From: Butyrivibrio sp. INlla14
GTDB lineage: Bacteria; Bacillota; Clostridia; Lachnospirales; Lachnospiraceae
Assembly (NCBI RefSeq): GCF_900102515.1
Contig: NZ_FMVS01000019.1
Span: 19,139-83,138, forward strand
Length of the DNA stretch: 64,000 nt
Direction of reading: 5' to 3'
Part shown: positions 51,696-61,955 of the stretch, piece after piece
How positions within the stretch are numbered: position 1 is the first letter of the stretch
Layout of the letters: every line of letters begins with the position of its first letter
Translations under genes and position numbers: made by a program
The notes under the pieces: model-generated
The model's database searches: none
What the model saw: the letters and a program-made list of their open reading frames with translations, nothing else
What the model was told of the DNA's origin: nothing

Positions 51696-54317
51696 TTAGT
51701 TTGACTTCTTATTGTTTCTTCTAATAACTTCCTCAGTTGTTATACCAAGTGCTGCGAGGATGAGAAGGAGAATATAAGGAAGGCGGCTCTGCTGCTCTAC
51801 TGGGATAGCTGCGAGAGGAGTTTCCTGATCTGCGATATCAGTAATTGCACTAGTTACTGTCTCTTTTTCTGTCTTCTCTTCCTGGGCCTTTGCTACAACT
51901 ACGCCACCCTCAGAATCTGCTGTGATGTCGCTATTTTCTGCATCTTCTGTCTTAAGAGCTGCGTTCGCGCCTGCTGCCTTGCTATTAGAAGTTACTGTTT
52001 TTGCTGCCTTTGCACTTGATGTTGCAAGGGCTCTGTTTGCTCCAAGAACTGCTGCGCCATCTGCTGCAGCTACTGTAGCTACTGGAGTCTGTGCTGTGCC
52101 TGCACCAGTAGTTGTACTTGTTGTACCCTGGTCTGTTCCTGCACCAGAAGCTGTATCTGTTGTACCCTGATCTATTCCTGCTCCTGTTGTGCCCTGCTGG
52201 CCATCATTTCCGTCTGTAGGCTGGTTTGCTGCTTCGTTATCAGCTATTTCTTTCTTCTTGTCTTCGAGCTTTTCTTTTGCATCTGCAAGATCTTCATCGG
52301 CTTTCTCTTTATCTTTTTCTGCCTGATCGAATTTATTCTTGGCTTCGATGTACTTTTTGTTAAGTTCATCGAGCTCTGCCTTCACATCGTCAGTGCTGAT
52401 GCCTGTTCCAGCATATGTTGCCATCAGATCAGAAATGCTCTTCTTAAGAGTATCAAGTCTGTCTGCTGCATCCTGAAGCTTAGTATTAGCCTTTGATGCT
52501 GCCACGGAGAGCTTTTCATAGCTATCAAAAACTGCCTTGTATTCTTCTGCATACTTCTTGGCAAGTGTAAGAGCATCGTCTGCTGCCTGTTTTTCATTCT
52601 GAGCTGTTGTTGCTGCATTCTGAGCGTCCTGCAAAGAGTTCTGAGCCTCAGCTCCAGCATTTATGATAGCTGCATTATCTTCTGCCACCTTTGCTGCTGC
52701 GTCCTTGGCATCCTGTACGGCCTTCTGAGCATTTTCTCCTGCCTGAATAGTGGATTCGTTATTCTTTCTAGCATCCTTATACTCTTTTCTAGCATCCTGT
52801 ACAGCTTTCTCAGCTGCATGATGGATTGACTGATATTCTTCAATATATCCCTGCTTGGTAATGATATAGCCGTTACCAATCTTTCGGCCAGTCTCCGCAT
52901 TTCTCTCAAATACACTGATATTGTCATTCCAGAAGTCTGTATCAAAATCAAAGTATCTGTCCTGTCCATCTATAACAACCCTGAAATAATGCGGCAATGT
53001 GAAATATTCATGATCATTTGTAAATTCAATTGTTGATCCTGGATTATTATTCTTGACCCAATACTCAAGCATCTGCTCTGCAATTTCCTGATTTGCTGCT
53101 GTATCAAACCTTATTGAGGTAGTTTTAAGCACCTGTCTTGTATCTTTAACTGTTTTCTCATATGCAATTGCATCATCAAGCTTCTTCTGAGCATTCTGAA
53201 CTGCCTGTGCTGCGTTCTGTCCAGCGCTTATAGCTGCTGCGTTATCTGTCTCTGCCTGGGTTGCAGCTGCATTTGCCTGATTTACTGCGCTCTGTGCCAG
53301 CTCTGCTGCAGAGATCTTTCCTGTGATTTCTGAAAGAGCCTGTGCTGTCTCTGTTACCTTGCTTGCTGCTTCCTGCGCTGCCTGCTCTTTTCCTTCTACA
53401 TCGAGTTCTTTTGCTGCCTCTGCATTAGCCTTGGCTGTATTAAGAGCATCGGTTGCGTCCTTGAGCTCGTTATTTAATTTTGTAGCTTCAGCCTGAGCTG
53501 CCTTGAGGTTTTCCTCCGCTGTCTTAATGTCACCATCTGCGCTGTTTATAGCATCTGTGTATGCTTTCTGAGCATCGTTGGCCTTATTTAAAGCTGCCTC
53601 ATAAGATGCCTTTTTGTCGTCGAACTCTTTCTTGGCTTCTTCATAATTCTTGTTAGCCTCTTCTACGACTACCTGAGCCTCTGCATAAGCTTCGTCAGCC
53701 TGCTCCTTGGTTGTAGCATTTTCAATCTTCTCGTTTGCCTAAGCTATCTTTTCTGATACGCCATCGTAGGCTGTATCTGCCTTCTGGGCTGCTGCATCAA
53801 CAGAATCTGTATTCTCAAGCTCTTTTACGGCGTCATTTCTTGTATCCTGAGCATCAGATATGTTTTCAGCGTCTGTATTTAAATTTTCAACATCTTTCTT
53901 GATCTCTTCTACGTCCTTAGAAAGATTTTCAGCCGCCTCTTTTATCTGATCGTAATTATCATTGTAAACTTCCTGCAGATCATTGTTTGTGATTGTTGCA
54001 ACTGTCTCTGCTTCTGTAGCGTTTTCTTTTCCGTTAAACTGCTGATCTATTGCCTGAACGTTTGCATTTACTTCTGCTATCGCTGCGGAAACGCTATTTG
54101 TTTCATTATTAACTTCTGTGTCAAAAGACTGTGCTGCCTGCTCTACTGTCTCTGTTGCAGTTGGCTCTTTGCTGACTTTCTGTTCGCCATTTGTCAGGGA
54201 CTTGTTAAGTTCTTCGCCATCAGTTGCATATGCTGCAACAGGCTGCAATAACATACTAGCACTTATTCCGATTGTGATTGCCTTTACCAGTTTCTTGTTT
54301 ACTAAATTCTTCATCAT
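51696..54317 (-). pseudogene. Coiled-coil surface protein, paralogue 2, interrupted by an in-frame TAG
   Basis: One reading frame runs from ATG 54317 (after GAGAGGG) to 51696, broken only by TAG at 53741-53739. The first part (192 residues) has the signal peptide NLVNKKLVKAITIGISASML ending near AYATDG, and coiled coil. After the TAG, 680 further codons stay open with the same Ala/Glu/Lys-rich repeats (EEAKKEFDDKKASYEAAL and similar), then AVLGANRALATSS, ADQETPLAAI, a membrane helix and EEVIRRNNKK. The second part alone lacks a secretion signal. This may be recent inactivation, a sequence error, or read-through; CAG to TAG would need one change. Confidence 0.8.
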
Positions 54318-54572
54318 ATCTTTTCCCTCTCTCAAATAAAAATCGCACACACTTTTTTGTTGTTTATCTTGTAAATGTTATACATCATAGAAAATCATAA
54401 TTTTAATCATATTTGCGTCAGATTTTGTTTGTTATGATATTTAATATGATGTTTATAATTTACAAAAAAGTTAGCAACCATGCGTGTTTCAGAGTTTAGG
54501 AAAACTTTATACCTTTTTTCGTTTCCATTTTTTATGACAAAAATCATGAAACGCTGCATAAATGGGCAAAAG
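54318..54572. other. Upstream region of surface protein 2
   Basis: It holds AATCATATTT (54405-54414) inverted by AATATGAT (54443-54450). The word ATTTTGTTTGTTATGAT between them resembles the equivalent sequence at 51497-51516. No gene is seen. Confidence 0.55.
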
Positions 54573-54601
54573 AAAAGACCACTATTTTGTAGTGATCTTT
54601 T
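54573..54601 (-). terminator. Terminator after ribF
   Basis: AAAAGACCACTA (54573-54584) pairs with TAGTGATCTTTT (54590-54601) with one mismatch. T-runs lie on both sides. It is the natural end of the long rimP-to-ribF transcript. Confidence 0.75.
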
Positions 54602-54623
54602 CCCTGATAGTTTTGTATTTTCT

Positions 54624-55529
54624 TTATCGTATGTCTTCTATATCTTTTTTCATCTGAGCCTTGAGTTTTTCTACGCTTTCGAACTTCATCTCGGGACGTC
54701 TGAACTCGCAGAGCTTAACTTCAATGAACTTGCCATACACATCTTCGTCAAAATCATATATGTAGGTCTCAACGCCAACCTGATTGTTTGAGGACACGGT
54801 GGGCTTTCTGCCAATGTTGGTCATGCCCTTAAAGGTCCTGTCTCCAACCACAACTATGCTGCTATATACACCAAATGGTGGAAGGAGCTTGCCCACAGGA
54901 GGCAGCACGTTTACAGTAGGAACTCCAATAGTAGAACCAAGGTGATTGCCATGTTCCACGATACCGCTGATGCTGTAGTCGCTTCCAAGGAGCCTTTTGG
55001 CCATTGGAATATTTCCGTCTGCTACCTGGTTTCTCACCCTGGTTGAGCTGACTTCCTCTCCATCAAGCATAACCTTATCTATAAGGCAGAGCTCAAATCC
55101 CAGTTCCCTGCTCATGCTCTTTAGAAGGTGCTGGTCTCCTCTTCCCTTGTCGCCAAAAGAAACATCGCATCCCGCCGCAATATAATCGGCCTTTAAGTCT
55201 TCTACCAGAATGTTCTTAACAAAGTCCTCCGGAGGTGTTGCAGCTGTCTGGGCATTTAGCGGAAACTCTACCAGGATGTCTATTCCCATGGCCTCGAAGG
55301 CTTTTCTTTTCTCATTCCTGGTAAAGAGCTGCTTGACAGGGTGTCCCACAAAGAATTCCTCAGGGGATGGCTCAAAGGTAAAAGCAGTAGCTTTCAGGCC
55401 GTCCTGCTTCTGATCAAGGATGAGTTTAAGGAGCTTTTTGTGGCCTAAGTGGATCCCATCAAATTTGCCTATGGCTATGGCCGTCTTATCTGTTATATTC
55501 AGTTCATCAAGTCGTGTTATTATCTTCAT
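54624..55529 (-). CDS. ribF: Bifunctional riboflavin kinase/FAD synthetase
   Basis: A 301-residue enzyme that makes FMN and FAD from riboflavin. The N-terminal nucleotidyltransferase domain shows IGKFDGIHLGHKKLL (HxGH) and VSSTRVRNQVADGNI. The C-terminal kinase domain has GSTIGVPTVNVLPP and KGMTNIGRKPTV. It lies after truB, as in most Firmicutes. Confidence 0.95.
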   Translation of the reverse strand: MKIITRLDELNITDKTAIAIGKFDGIHLGHKKLLKLILDQKQDGLKATAFTFEPSPEEFFVGHPVKQLFTRNEKRKAFEAMGIDILVEFPLNAQTAATPPEDFVKNILVEDLKADYIAAGCDVSFGDKGRGDQHLLKSMSRELGFELCLIDKVMLDGEEVSSTRVRNQVADGNIPMAKRLLGSDYSISGIVEHGNHLGSTIGVPTVNVLPPVGKLLPPFGVYSSIVVVGDRTFKGMTNIGRKPTVSSNNQVGVETYIYDFDEDVYGKFIEVKLCEFRRPEMKFESVEKLKAQMKKDIEDIR

Positions 55530-55592
55530 TGTCTTGTTTCTTATTTTATCTCTGTTTTTTACTTCTTATTATTTCTTGTTTTTGGCTTCTTG

Positions 55593-56552
55593 TCAGTTTT
55601 TCTCAAAGAAGAACTTATCCACCTTGAACTGTTTAGTTCTGGCGTCATATTTGTATATACCAAAAAAGGTGTCATCTTCTGAATAAACTCTGAACATATC
55701 TCCGTCAGAAAACATCTCTTTTGCAAAGTCCTTGTCATTAACGCCCTCAGGATCTTCACTTACAAGGTTGTCTTTGCGGAAACTATTGCCGTTTTCAAGG
55801 ATTACTCTGCAGTTGTCACTGACATGGATTGCATCAAGGTCCCTGAAAATGTACTCTGGAGATTTTATGATAGACTCCAGAGTTCCGTTATCCCGCATTT
55901 CTTCTACCTGTGAGAGCTTAACAGCGCTATCAAGGGCAAAGGCTCCAACTCTTGTTCTCATGAGGTTCTGCATGGCAGCACCGCACCCTAGTCGCTCGCC
56001 AATGTCATTGCAGAGAGTTCTGATATATGTACCCTTAGAGCACTTAATTTCCATGACAAAAGAGCTGTCTTTTTCAAGATTTGAATCATCAAGGATTGTT
56101 ATAGCGCCAATGTGGATCTTTCTTGGCTTTCGCTCAACCTCGATACCTTCCCTTGCAAGTTCGTAGAGTTTTTTGCCGTTTTGCTTTATTGCAGAATACA
56201 TAGGTGGAATCTGGTCGTAGTCGCCAACAAAGGCCTGAACGGCTTCGTGGAGCTCCTGTCTTGTCACGTGAACTTCAGATTCAGTAAGTACAGTGCCAGA
56301 CATATCCTGAGTATCAGTTGTGACGCCCAGTTTGCAAACAGCGATATATTCTTTATCATGATCTGTCAGCGTCTCGACCAGCTTGGTTCCTGTCCCAAGG
56401 CAGACCACAAGCACGCCTGTGGCATCAGGATCAAGAGTACCGGTATGACCTATTTTCTTTTGATGAAGGATTCCGCGAAGTTTGGCTACCACATCATTGG
56501 AGGTAAAGCCCTGTTCCTTATAAATATTTATCAGTCCGTTGTATTTGTTCAT
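55593..56552 (-). CDS. truB: tRNA pseudouridine-55 synthase TruB
   Basis: A 319-residue enzyme forming pseudouridine 55 in the T loop of tRNA. HTGTLDPDATGVLVVCLG contains the catalytic Asp, and KCSKGTYIRTLCNDIGERLG the conserved second motif. The C-terminal part has a short PUA-like segment. Confidence 0.95.
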   Translation of the reverse strand: MNKYNGLINIYKEQGFTSNDVVAKLRGILHQKKIGHTGTLDPDATGVLVVCLGTGTKLVETLTDHDKEYIAVCKLGVTTDTQDMSGTVLTESEVHVTRQELHEAVQAFVGDYDQIPPMYSAIKQNGKKLYELAREGIEVERKPRKIHIGAITILDDSNLEKDSSFVMEIKCSKGTYIRTLCNDIGERLGCGAAMQNLMRTRVGAFALDSAVKLSQVEEMRDNGTLESIIKSPEYIFRDLDAIHVSDNCRVILENGNSFRKDNLVSEDPEGVNDKDFAKEMFSDGDMFRVYSEDDTFFGIYKYDARTKQFKVDKFFFEKN

Positions 56553-56624
56553 GTAGAAAACTCTTTCTTATATTTTTCAGACTCAAATCTGTGAGGCATG
56601 CCTGCGAAGTGGGCGTAGCTAACA

Positions 56625-56655
56625 ATAGCCGCAAGACACACAATCCTGCGGCTAT
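56625..56655 (-). terminator. Hairpin after nrnA
   Basis: ATAGCCGCA (56625-56633) is inverted by TGCGGCTAT (56647-56655). On the minus strand it is followed by TGTTAG, a weak T-run, so it may be a partial terminator or a processing site. Confidence 0.45.
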
Positions 56656-56662
56656 GAATTAT

Positions 56663-57619
56663 TTATTTCTTTTCATCGTACTGCTGCTGAATGAAATGAG
56701 TTATGCTGTTGATAACGTCGTGCTGTGTACCGTTCAAAGTACATCCTGACGCTCTTACATGGCCACCACCGCCAAGGAGCTTGGCAACTCTTGATACATC
56801 GATATTGCCGTTACTACGAAGGCTTACTCTATAGAGCATTGGCTCATCCTCATAGATGAAGATTGCAACATCGCAACCGATTGTGAACATCAGCTGGTTG
56901 ACGATTCCGTCAAGGTCATTGCCCTTAACTCCATAGAAATCCATTGTTTCCTTGGACACTGCAGATGCTATTACCTTGCCATCCATAAGTGAAATGCTCT
57001 CAAGAAGGGCTCTTCCAAGGATCTGGTTCTGGAGATAGGTCTTTTCATAGAAAACATGGTCAATGAGCCATGTAAAATCAAATCCAAAAGCAGTAAGCTT
57101 ACCAGCAATCTCGTAAGTTCTTGGAGATGTGCTGTTGTACTTGAATACGCCTGTATCTGTTACCATTCCAGTGTATAGAGCCTGCGCAATATCTACATCA
57201 AGCTTGTCCTTGTCCATTACTTCATAAGCAAGCTCGCAGGCTGAACTTGAAGTAGGTACAATAAAGGTAACATCACCAGTTCCGGTGTTGCTGATATGGT
57301 GATCGATATTGATGGTCTTCTTGGCTGCATCAAAGATTTTCTCGGCATCGCCGGTTCTGCCCTTTTCACAGTCTATACATATGAATAGATCATAGCTCTC
57401 AATATCAGTTGTAAAAGAATGATTTATCTTGTCAGCATCCTTAATGAAAAGAAATTCCTCTGGAATGTCCTCAAGAAAAACATCAACTCTTACCTCAGGA
57501 TAGTTCTTTTTGAAATAAAGATATAATCCCATGCTAGAGCCTATGCAATCGCCATCTGGTCTTACGTGTCCTGCAATTGCAACTGTACTTACTCCGCTCA
57601 TATGATCATCAATTCTCAT
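56663..57619 (-). CDS. nrnA: DHH-family nanoRNase/pAp phosphatase
   Basis: A 318-residue enzyme that degrades very short RNAs and dephosphorylates pAp. The DHH motifs are visible as GHVRPDGDCIGSSMG, FICIDCEKGR and INIDHHISNTGTG, and the DHHA1 end as LLGGGGHVRASGCT. Its place between rbfA and truB is typical. Confidence 0.93.
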   Translation of the reverse strand: MRIDDHMSGVSTVAIAGHVRPDGDCIGSSMGLYLYFKKNYPEVRVDVFLEDIPEEFLFIKDADKINHSFTTDIESYDLFICIDCEKGRTGDAEKIFDAAKKTINIDHHISNTGTGDVTFIVPTSSSACELAYEVMDKDKLDVDIAQALYTGMVTDTGVFKYNSTSPRTYEIAGKLTAFGFDFTWLIDHVFYEKTYLQNQILGRALLESISLMDGKVIASAVSKETMDFYGVKGNDLDGIVNQLMFTIGCDVAIFIYEDEPMLYRVSLRSNGNIDVSRVAKLLGGGGHVRASGCTLNGTQHDVINSITHFIQQQYDEKK

Positions 57620-57749
57620 TTATATCAACCTTTCTACTACAAACGCGCAGCCAATATCCTGTTATAGACTTAACTGCGCTGTTTCTTTTATCTTATATCT
57701 GTTTGATTTCTTATGACTCTTTAATGTCAGATTCCTGCATTCTATAGGA

Positions 57750-58199
57750 TCATAATTCCTCTGGTTCGTCTAAACCTTCATCTTCAGAATCTTCGAAATC
57801 TTCTGATTCGTCTTCGATTTCTTCTCCACGAGCAGCTCTTGCCTCGTTATCCTTGGCAGCTACTTCGTCGATTATCTTGGACATGTTGATCGCGTACTCG
57901 ATTGAGTCATCCATGATAAATCTTATCTCTGGAGTGTATCTCATATTCAGCTCTTTTGCCAAAGTACTGCGAACATAGCCTGCAGCGCTCTTAAGGCCCT
58001 CTGCTGTTCTGGCTCTGTCCTCGTCATTGCCCATTACAGTTACCCAAACCTTACATGTCTTAAGGTCTGGAGCAACTTCCACGTCCATAACTGAAGTCAT
58101 AGGGCTGATCCTTGGATCTTTGCTATAACGGAGGGCTTCTGAAATAACTTTCATTACTTCTCCGTTGATTCTTTTATTCTTGTTACTATTCTTACGCAT
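57750..58199 (-). CDS. rbfA: Ribosome-binding factor A
   Basis: A 149-residue 30S maturation factor with a KH-like fold: RINGEVMKVISEALRYSKDP, VWVTVMGNDEDRARTAEGL and YTPEIRFIMDDSIEYA. The last 30 residues form an acidic tail (EDESEDFEDSEDEGLDEPEE), longer than in many relatives. Confidence 0.93.
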   Translation of the reverse strand: MRKNSNKNKRINGEVMKVISEALRYSKDPRISPMTSVMDVEVAPDLKTCKVWVTVMGNDEDRARTAEGLKSAAGYVRSTLAKELNMRYTPEIRFIMDDSIEYAINMSKIIDEVAAKDNEARAARGEEIEDESEDFEDSEDEGLDEPEEL

Positions 58200-58264
58200 A
58201 TTTTATCTTATCCTCCGCGATATGCGGATTGCTCCGCTTCGCTCTTGCAATCCTTCGTACAATT

Positions 58265-58304
58265 GGGAAAAAGATATACTGATTTTATTCGTATATCTTT
58301 TCCC
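58265..58304. terminator. Hairpin between infB and rbfA
   Basis: GGGAAAAAGATATAC (58265-58279) is inverted by GTATATCTTTTCCC (58291-58304), with one bulged A. On the minus strand only AATTG follows, so it may be an RNA processing or stability hairpin rather than a strong terminator. Confidence 0.5.
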
Positions 58305-58363
58305 ATTTACGTCAGATTATTTCATAAATACAGTAAACTGTATTCACTCATTTCTTATATAGA

Positions 58364-61363
58364 TCAAGTACGTGGTACCTCAACCATTTCGTAAGCTTCT
58401 ACGAAGTCGCCTTCATGGATTGAATCAAAGCCGTCAAATACAAGACCGCACTCGAATCCTTCCTTAACTTCCTTGACGTCGTCCTTGAATCTCTTGAGGG
58501 AAGCAAGATCACCTTCGAAGATCTGCTCGCCATCTCTCTGGATACGAACCTTACACTCTTTCTTGATAACACCGTCCTTAACAAAGGCACCGGCAATGTT
58601 ACCAACCTTGGAAGCCTTGAAGATCTGACGAACTTCTGCATGACCAGTAACTCTTTCCTCATAGATAGGAGCAAGCATACCCTTCATAGCATATTCGATT
58701 TCTTCAATAGCCTGGTAAATAACCTTGTAAAGCTTGATCTCTACGCCTTCGTGCTCAGCCATGCTCTTAGCTGTAGCATCAGGACGAACATCGAATCCGA
58801 TGATGATAGCGTTTGATGCAGCAGCGAGTGTTACATCAGACTCATTGATTGCACCAACACCACCGTGAATGACCTTAACAACAACTTCATCATTAGAAAG
58901 CTTGAGAAGAGACTGCTTGAGGGCTTCTACGCTACCCTGAACGTCAGCCTTGATGATGATATCAAGTTCCTGAAGTCTGCCTTCCTCAATCTTGGAGTAA
59001 AGGTCATCAAGGGACATCTTGGCCTTAGTCTCTTCGATAAGGTCTTTCTTGTGCTGCTGAAGGTATGTATTAGCATACTGCTTGGCCTGTTTGTCTGTCT
59101 CATGTGCAAGGAATACCTCACCTGCATTTGGAACATCTGAAAGACCAAGAATCTCAACTGGCTGTGAAGGACGAGCTTCCTTGAGCTTGTTGCCCTTATC
59201 ATCAACCATGGCTCTTACCTTACCTGAGCTTGCTCCAGCTGAAATGAAGTCACCAACATGAAGTGTACCCTTCTGAACAAGTACGTTTGCTACAGGACCA
59301 CGGCCCTTATCAAGTCTTGCCTCAAGGACAAGTCCTCTAGCCTCTCTGTCAGGGTTAGCCTTAAGCTCAAGGATATCAGCTGTAAGGATGATTGTCTCAA
59401 GAAGGTCTTCAATACCTTCACCAGACTTAGCGGATACAGGAACGAACTCAGTTGTTCCGCCCCAATCTGTAGAGATAAGACCGTATTCAGTCATTTCCTG
59501 CTTAACTCTGTCTACGTTAGCGTTAGGCTTATCAATCTTGTTGACTGCTACGATGATCTCAACCTCTGCTGCCTTAGCATGGTTGATAGCTTCTACTGTC
59601 TGTGGCATTACACCATCATCTGCAGCTACTACAAGTACTGCGATATCTGTAGAGTTGGCACCACGCATACGCATAGCTGTAAATGCCTCATGACCAGGTG
59701 TATCAAGGAATGTGATCTTCTGATCATTAACTGATACTGTGTAAGCACCGATTCTCTGTGTGATACCACCGGCCTCTCTGTCTGTTACAGAGGTCTTACG
59801 GATAGCATCAAGAAGTGATGTCTTACCATGGTCAACGTGACCCATTACGCAGACAACTGGAGGACGCTTCTTAAGTGTCTCAGGTGCATCCTCTTCCTCT
59901 TTAAGAAGTTCCTCGATAACGTCTACAGGAACTTCCTTCTCGCAGAGGATCTCATATTCCATTGCGATATTCTCAGCTTCCTCATATGAAAGCTCTGTAT
60001 TAACTGTTGAAATCTGACCAGCCATGAACAGCTTCTTGATGATAACTGATGGCTGCATTCTCATCTTCTCTGCAAGTTCCTTGATAGAAACCTTCTCAGG
60101 GATAGTGATAACCTTGATCTGCTCTTCAGGCTCTTCTACCTTCTTGACCTCAGGCTTAATGAATCTGCCAACTCTCTTACTTCTTGGCATCATCTCTTCC
60201 TGCTCATAAGCAAGATCCTTCTTGTTTCTCTTATCCTTCTCCTGACCCATACGGCGTCTTTCTTCGTCTCTGTGGCTACCACCCTCTTTTACTGGAGCTG
60301 CCTCAAAAGCACCGCCTCTGTCATTTCTGTCATTGCGCTTGCCGTCAAATTTGCCGCCGAACTTGTCGTTCTTGCCAGCGAACTTGCCGCCGCCCTGCTG
60401 AGCGTCCTTATTAAAGCCGCCTCTGTTGTCGCGGTTAAAGCCACCGCCCTGCTGGCCGTCTCTACGGAATCCGCCCTGGCCATTGTTTCTGTTCTGGCCA
60501 TTTGAATTTCTGTCTCCGTTTCTATCGTTGTTTCTGTCGTTATTTCTATTGAAGCCGGAGTTTCTATCGTTTCTGTCGCCTCTATCATTTCTGTCGTTTC
60601 TATCGTTTCTGTCATTTCTAGAGGCCTGATTATCTCTGTTTCTATTGAACTGATTGTTATTATTGTTGCTGTTATTATCTGCAACTGGTGCTGCCTTTGG
60701 AGCTGTCTCAGCTACCTGTGGCTTCTCCTGAACCTTAGGCTGCTCCTGAGTCTGTGGCTGAGTCTGTGCTACAGGTGCTTCCTTCTTAGGAGCTGGAGCA
60801 GGAGTCTTCTTGATAGAAGAATTACCATAGCTCTCCATCTGTGAAGGTGCAGTTAAAGGCTTGATTGGATGATAAACATTCTGTGACTGTGCGAACTGTT
60901 TGCGCTGAGGCTGGTTGTTACCACCTCTGTTGTCACGGCGCTGATTATTTCCACCATTGCCGCCCTGGTTATTCTGGTTATTGAAGCCACCCATCTTAGA
61001 ATTGCCAGCATTTGTAACCATGATGATCTTTTTCTTTTTCTTAGGAGCGTCTGAAGACTTATCTCCACCATCAGCTGGCCTTACCTGCTTCTGAGATGCA
61101 TCATCTGCCTTGGCTGCCTTATGTGCTGGCTCTGCTGCCTTAGCTGCCTTTTCTACTGGCTTCTTGGCCTCTTCGTCCTTCTGTGATTCTTCTTTTTTGG
61201 AATTAGAACCACCGAAGTGCTTTCTAGCTACTTCAGCATCTGTCTCCTCTATGGAACTGTTCGAACGCTTCGCTTCAATGCCTTTTTCCTGCAAAAAGCT
61301 TATAAGCTCTTTTCCTTCGCATCCAAGCTCAAATGCAAGATCGGATATTTTTATTTTTGCCAT
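58364..61363 (-). CDS. infB: Translation initiation factor IF-2
   Basis: A 999-residue GTPase bringing initiator tRNA to the 30S subunit. An IF2_N domain (about 1-50) is followed by a disordered stretch of about 350 residues rich in Asn, Gly, Arg, Asp and Gln, with many NDR and FNR/GGF repeats. A second IF2_N (about 425-480) precedes the GTPase (CVMGHVDHGKTSLLDAI, DTPGHEAFTAMRMRG, AVNKIDKPNAN) and the C-terminal domains. Its ATG shares one base with the stop of the upstream gene (TAATG). Confidence 0.96.
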   Translation of the reverse strand: MAKIKISDLAFELGCEGKELISFLQEKGIEAKRSNSSIEETDAEVARKHFGGSNSKKEESQKDEEAKKPVEKAAKAAEPAHKAAKADDASQKQVRPADGGDKSSDAPKKKKKIIMVTNAGNSKMGGFNNQNNQGGNGGNNQRRDNRGGNNQPQRKQFAQSQNVYHPIKPLTAPSQMESYGNSSIKKTPAPAPKKEAPVAQTQPQTQEQPKVQEKPQVAETAPKAAPVADNNSNNNNNQFNRNRDNQASRNDRNDRNDRNDRGDRNDRNSGFNRNNDRNNDRNGDRNSNGQNRNNGQGGFRRDGQQGGGFNRDNRGGFNKDAQQGGGKFAGKNDKFGGKFDGKRNDRNDRGGAFEAAPVKEGGSHRDEERRRMGQEKDKRNKKDLAYEQEEMMPRSKRVGRFIKPEVKKVEEPEEQIKVITIPEKVSIKELAEKMRMQPSVIIKKLFMAGQISTVNTELSYEEAENIAMEYEILCEKEVPVDVIEELLKEEEDAPETLKKRPPVVCVMGHVDHGKTSLLDAIRKTSVTDREAGGITQRIGAYTVSVNDQKITFLDTPGHEAFTAMRMRGANSTDIAVLVVAADDGVMPQTVEAINHAKAAEVEIIVAVNKIDKPNANVDRVKQEMTEYGLISTDWGGTTEFVPVSAKSGEGIEDLLETIILTADILELKANPDREARGLVLEARLDKGRGPVANVLVQKGTLHVGDFISAGASSGKVRAMVDDKGNKLKEARPSQPVEILGLSDVPNAGEVFLAHETDKQAKQYANTYLQQHKKDLIEETKAKMSLDDLYSKIEEGRLQELDIIIKADVQGSVEALKQSLLKLSNDEVVVKVIHGGVGAINESDVTLAAASNAIIIGFDVRPDATAKSMAEHEGVEIKLYKVIYQAIEEIEYAMKGMLAPIYEERVTGHAEVRQIFKASKVGNIAGAFVKDGVIKKECKVRIQRDGEQIFEGDLASLKRFKDDVKEVKEGFECGLVFDGFDSIHEGDFVEAYEMVEVPRT

Positions 61364-61692
61364 TACATTTCCTCCGTACTTCTATTAGTAGAAAGTAAGT
61401 TCTTCCGAAGCGACTCTGCAAAGCCTTTGTCCAATATAGCCAGACTTGTTCGAACATCCTTACCAATTGCATGTCCCAGTTCACCCTTGTCTCCAAAGAG
61501 AACTATTGGAACATTATAATAATTACATTTATCATTAAACTGCTTTTTCGTGTTATCGGAAGCATCCTCACTTACGATAACAAGTTCTGCTGTATGCTTG
61601 CGGATTGCCTCTAGAACAGCGAATTCTCCGCTCTTTAGCTTTCCTGCCCGCATACACAGTCCTAATAACGAATAAATCTTATTAGAATCCAA
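61363..61692 (-). CDS. L7Ae/L30e/S12e/Gadd45-family RNA-binding protein
   Basis: A 109-residue protein of the YlxQ type found between rnpM (ylxR) and infB. IYSLLGLCMRAGKLKSGEFA and AELVIVSEDASDNTKKQF are the L7Ae-fold markers for binding kink-turn RNA. Its RNA partner is not established. Confidence 0.9.
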   Translation of the reverse strand: MDSNKIYSLLGLCMRAGKLKSGEFAVLEAIRKHTAELVIVSEDASDNTKKQFNDKCNYYNVPIVLFGDKGELGHAIGKDVRTSLAILDKGFAESLRKNLLSTNRSTEEM

Positions 61693-61694
61693 AT

Positions 61695-61952
61695 TTAGCT
61701 CAGCTCCTTTTGTAGCCTATCTGAAACTTCTGCTGGTATATGAGATTTGAGGGATCTCTCAAGGCCTCTGTTCTTGATGGCCTTTTTGAGGCATTCAGGA
61801 TTGTTGCAGATATAGGCTCCTCTGCCGTTTGCTCTTCCTGTTGTGTCTAAGATGATCTCATCCTCAGGAGTTTTCAGAACTCTTATGAGCTCCTTTTTCT
61901 CCTTCATCTCATTACAGCCGACACATTTCCTCATGGGAATTTTCTTTTGCAT
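61695..61952 (-). CDS. rnpM: YlxR/RnpM family RNA-binding protein (DUF448)
   Basis: An 85-residue protein with the family motifs MRKCVGCNEMKEKKELIRVL and GRANGRGAYICNNPECL. YlxR has been described as an RNase P modulator (RnpM) and as a regulator in Bacillus. It lies three bases after nusA. Confidence 0.92.
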   Translation of the reverse strand: MQKKIPMRKCVGCNEMKEKKELIRVLKTPEDEIILDTTGRANGRGAYICNNPECLKKAIKNRGLERSLKSHIPAEVSDRLQKELS

Positions 61953-61955
61953 GGA

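Noticed and set aside
53132..53738. Treating 51696..53132 as a separate gene starting at ATG 53132
   Set aside because: The frame is open upstream to the TAG and continues the same coiled-coil sequence. No ribosome-binding site or signal peptide precedes that ATG.
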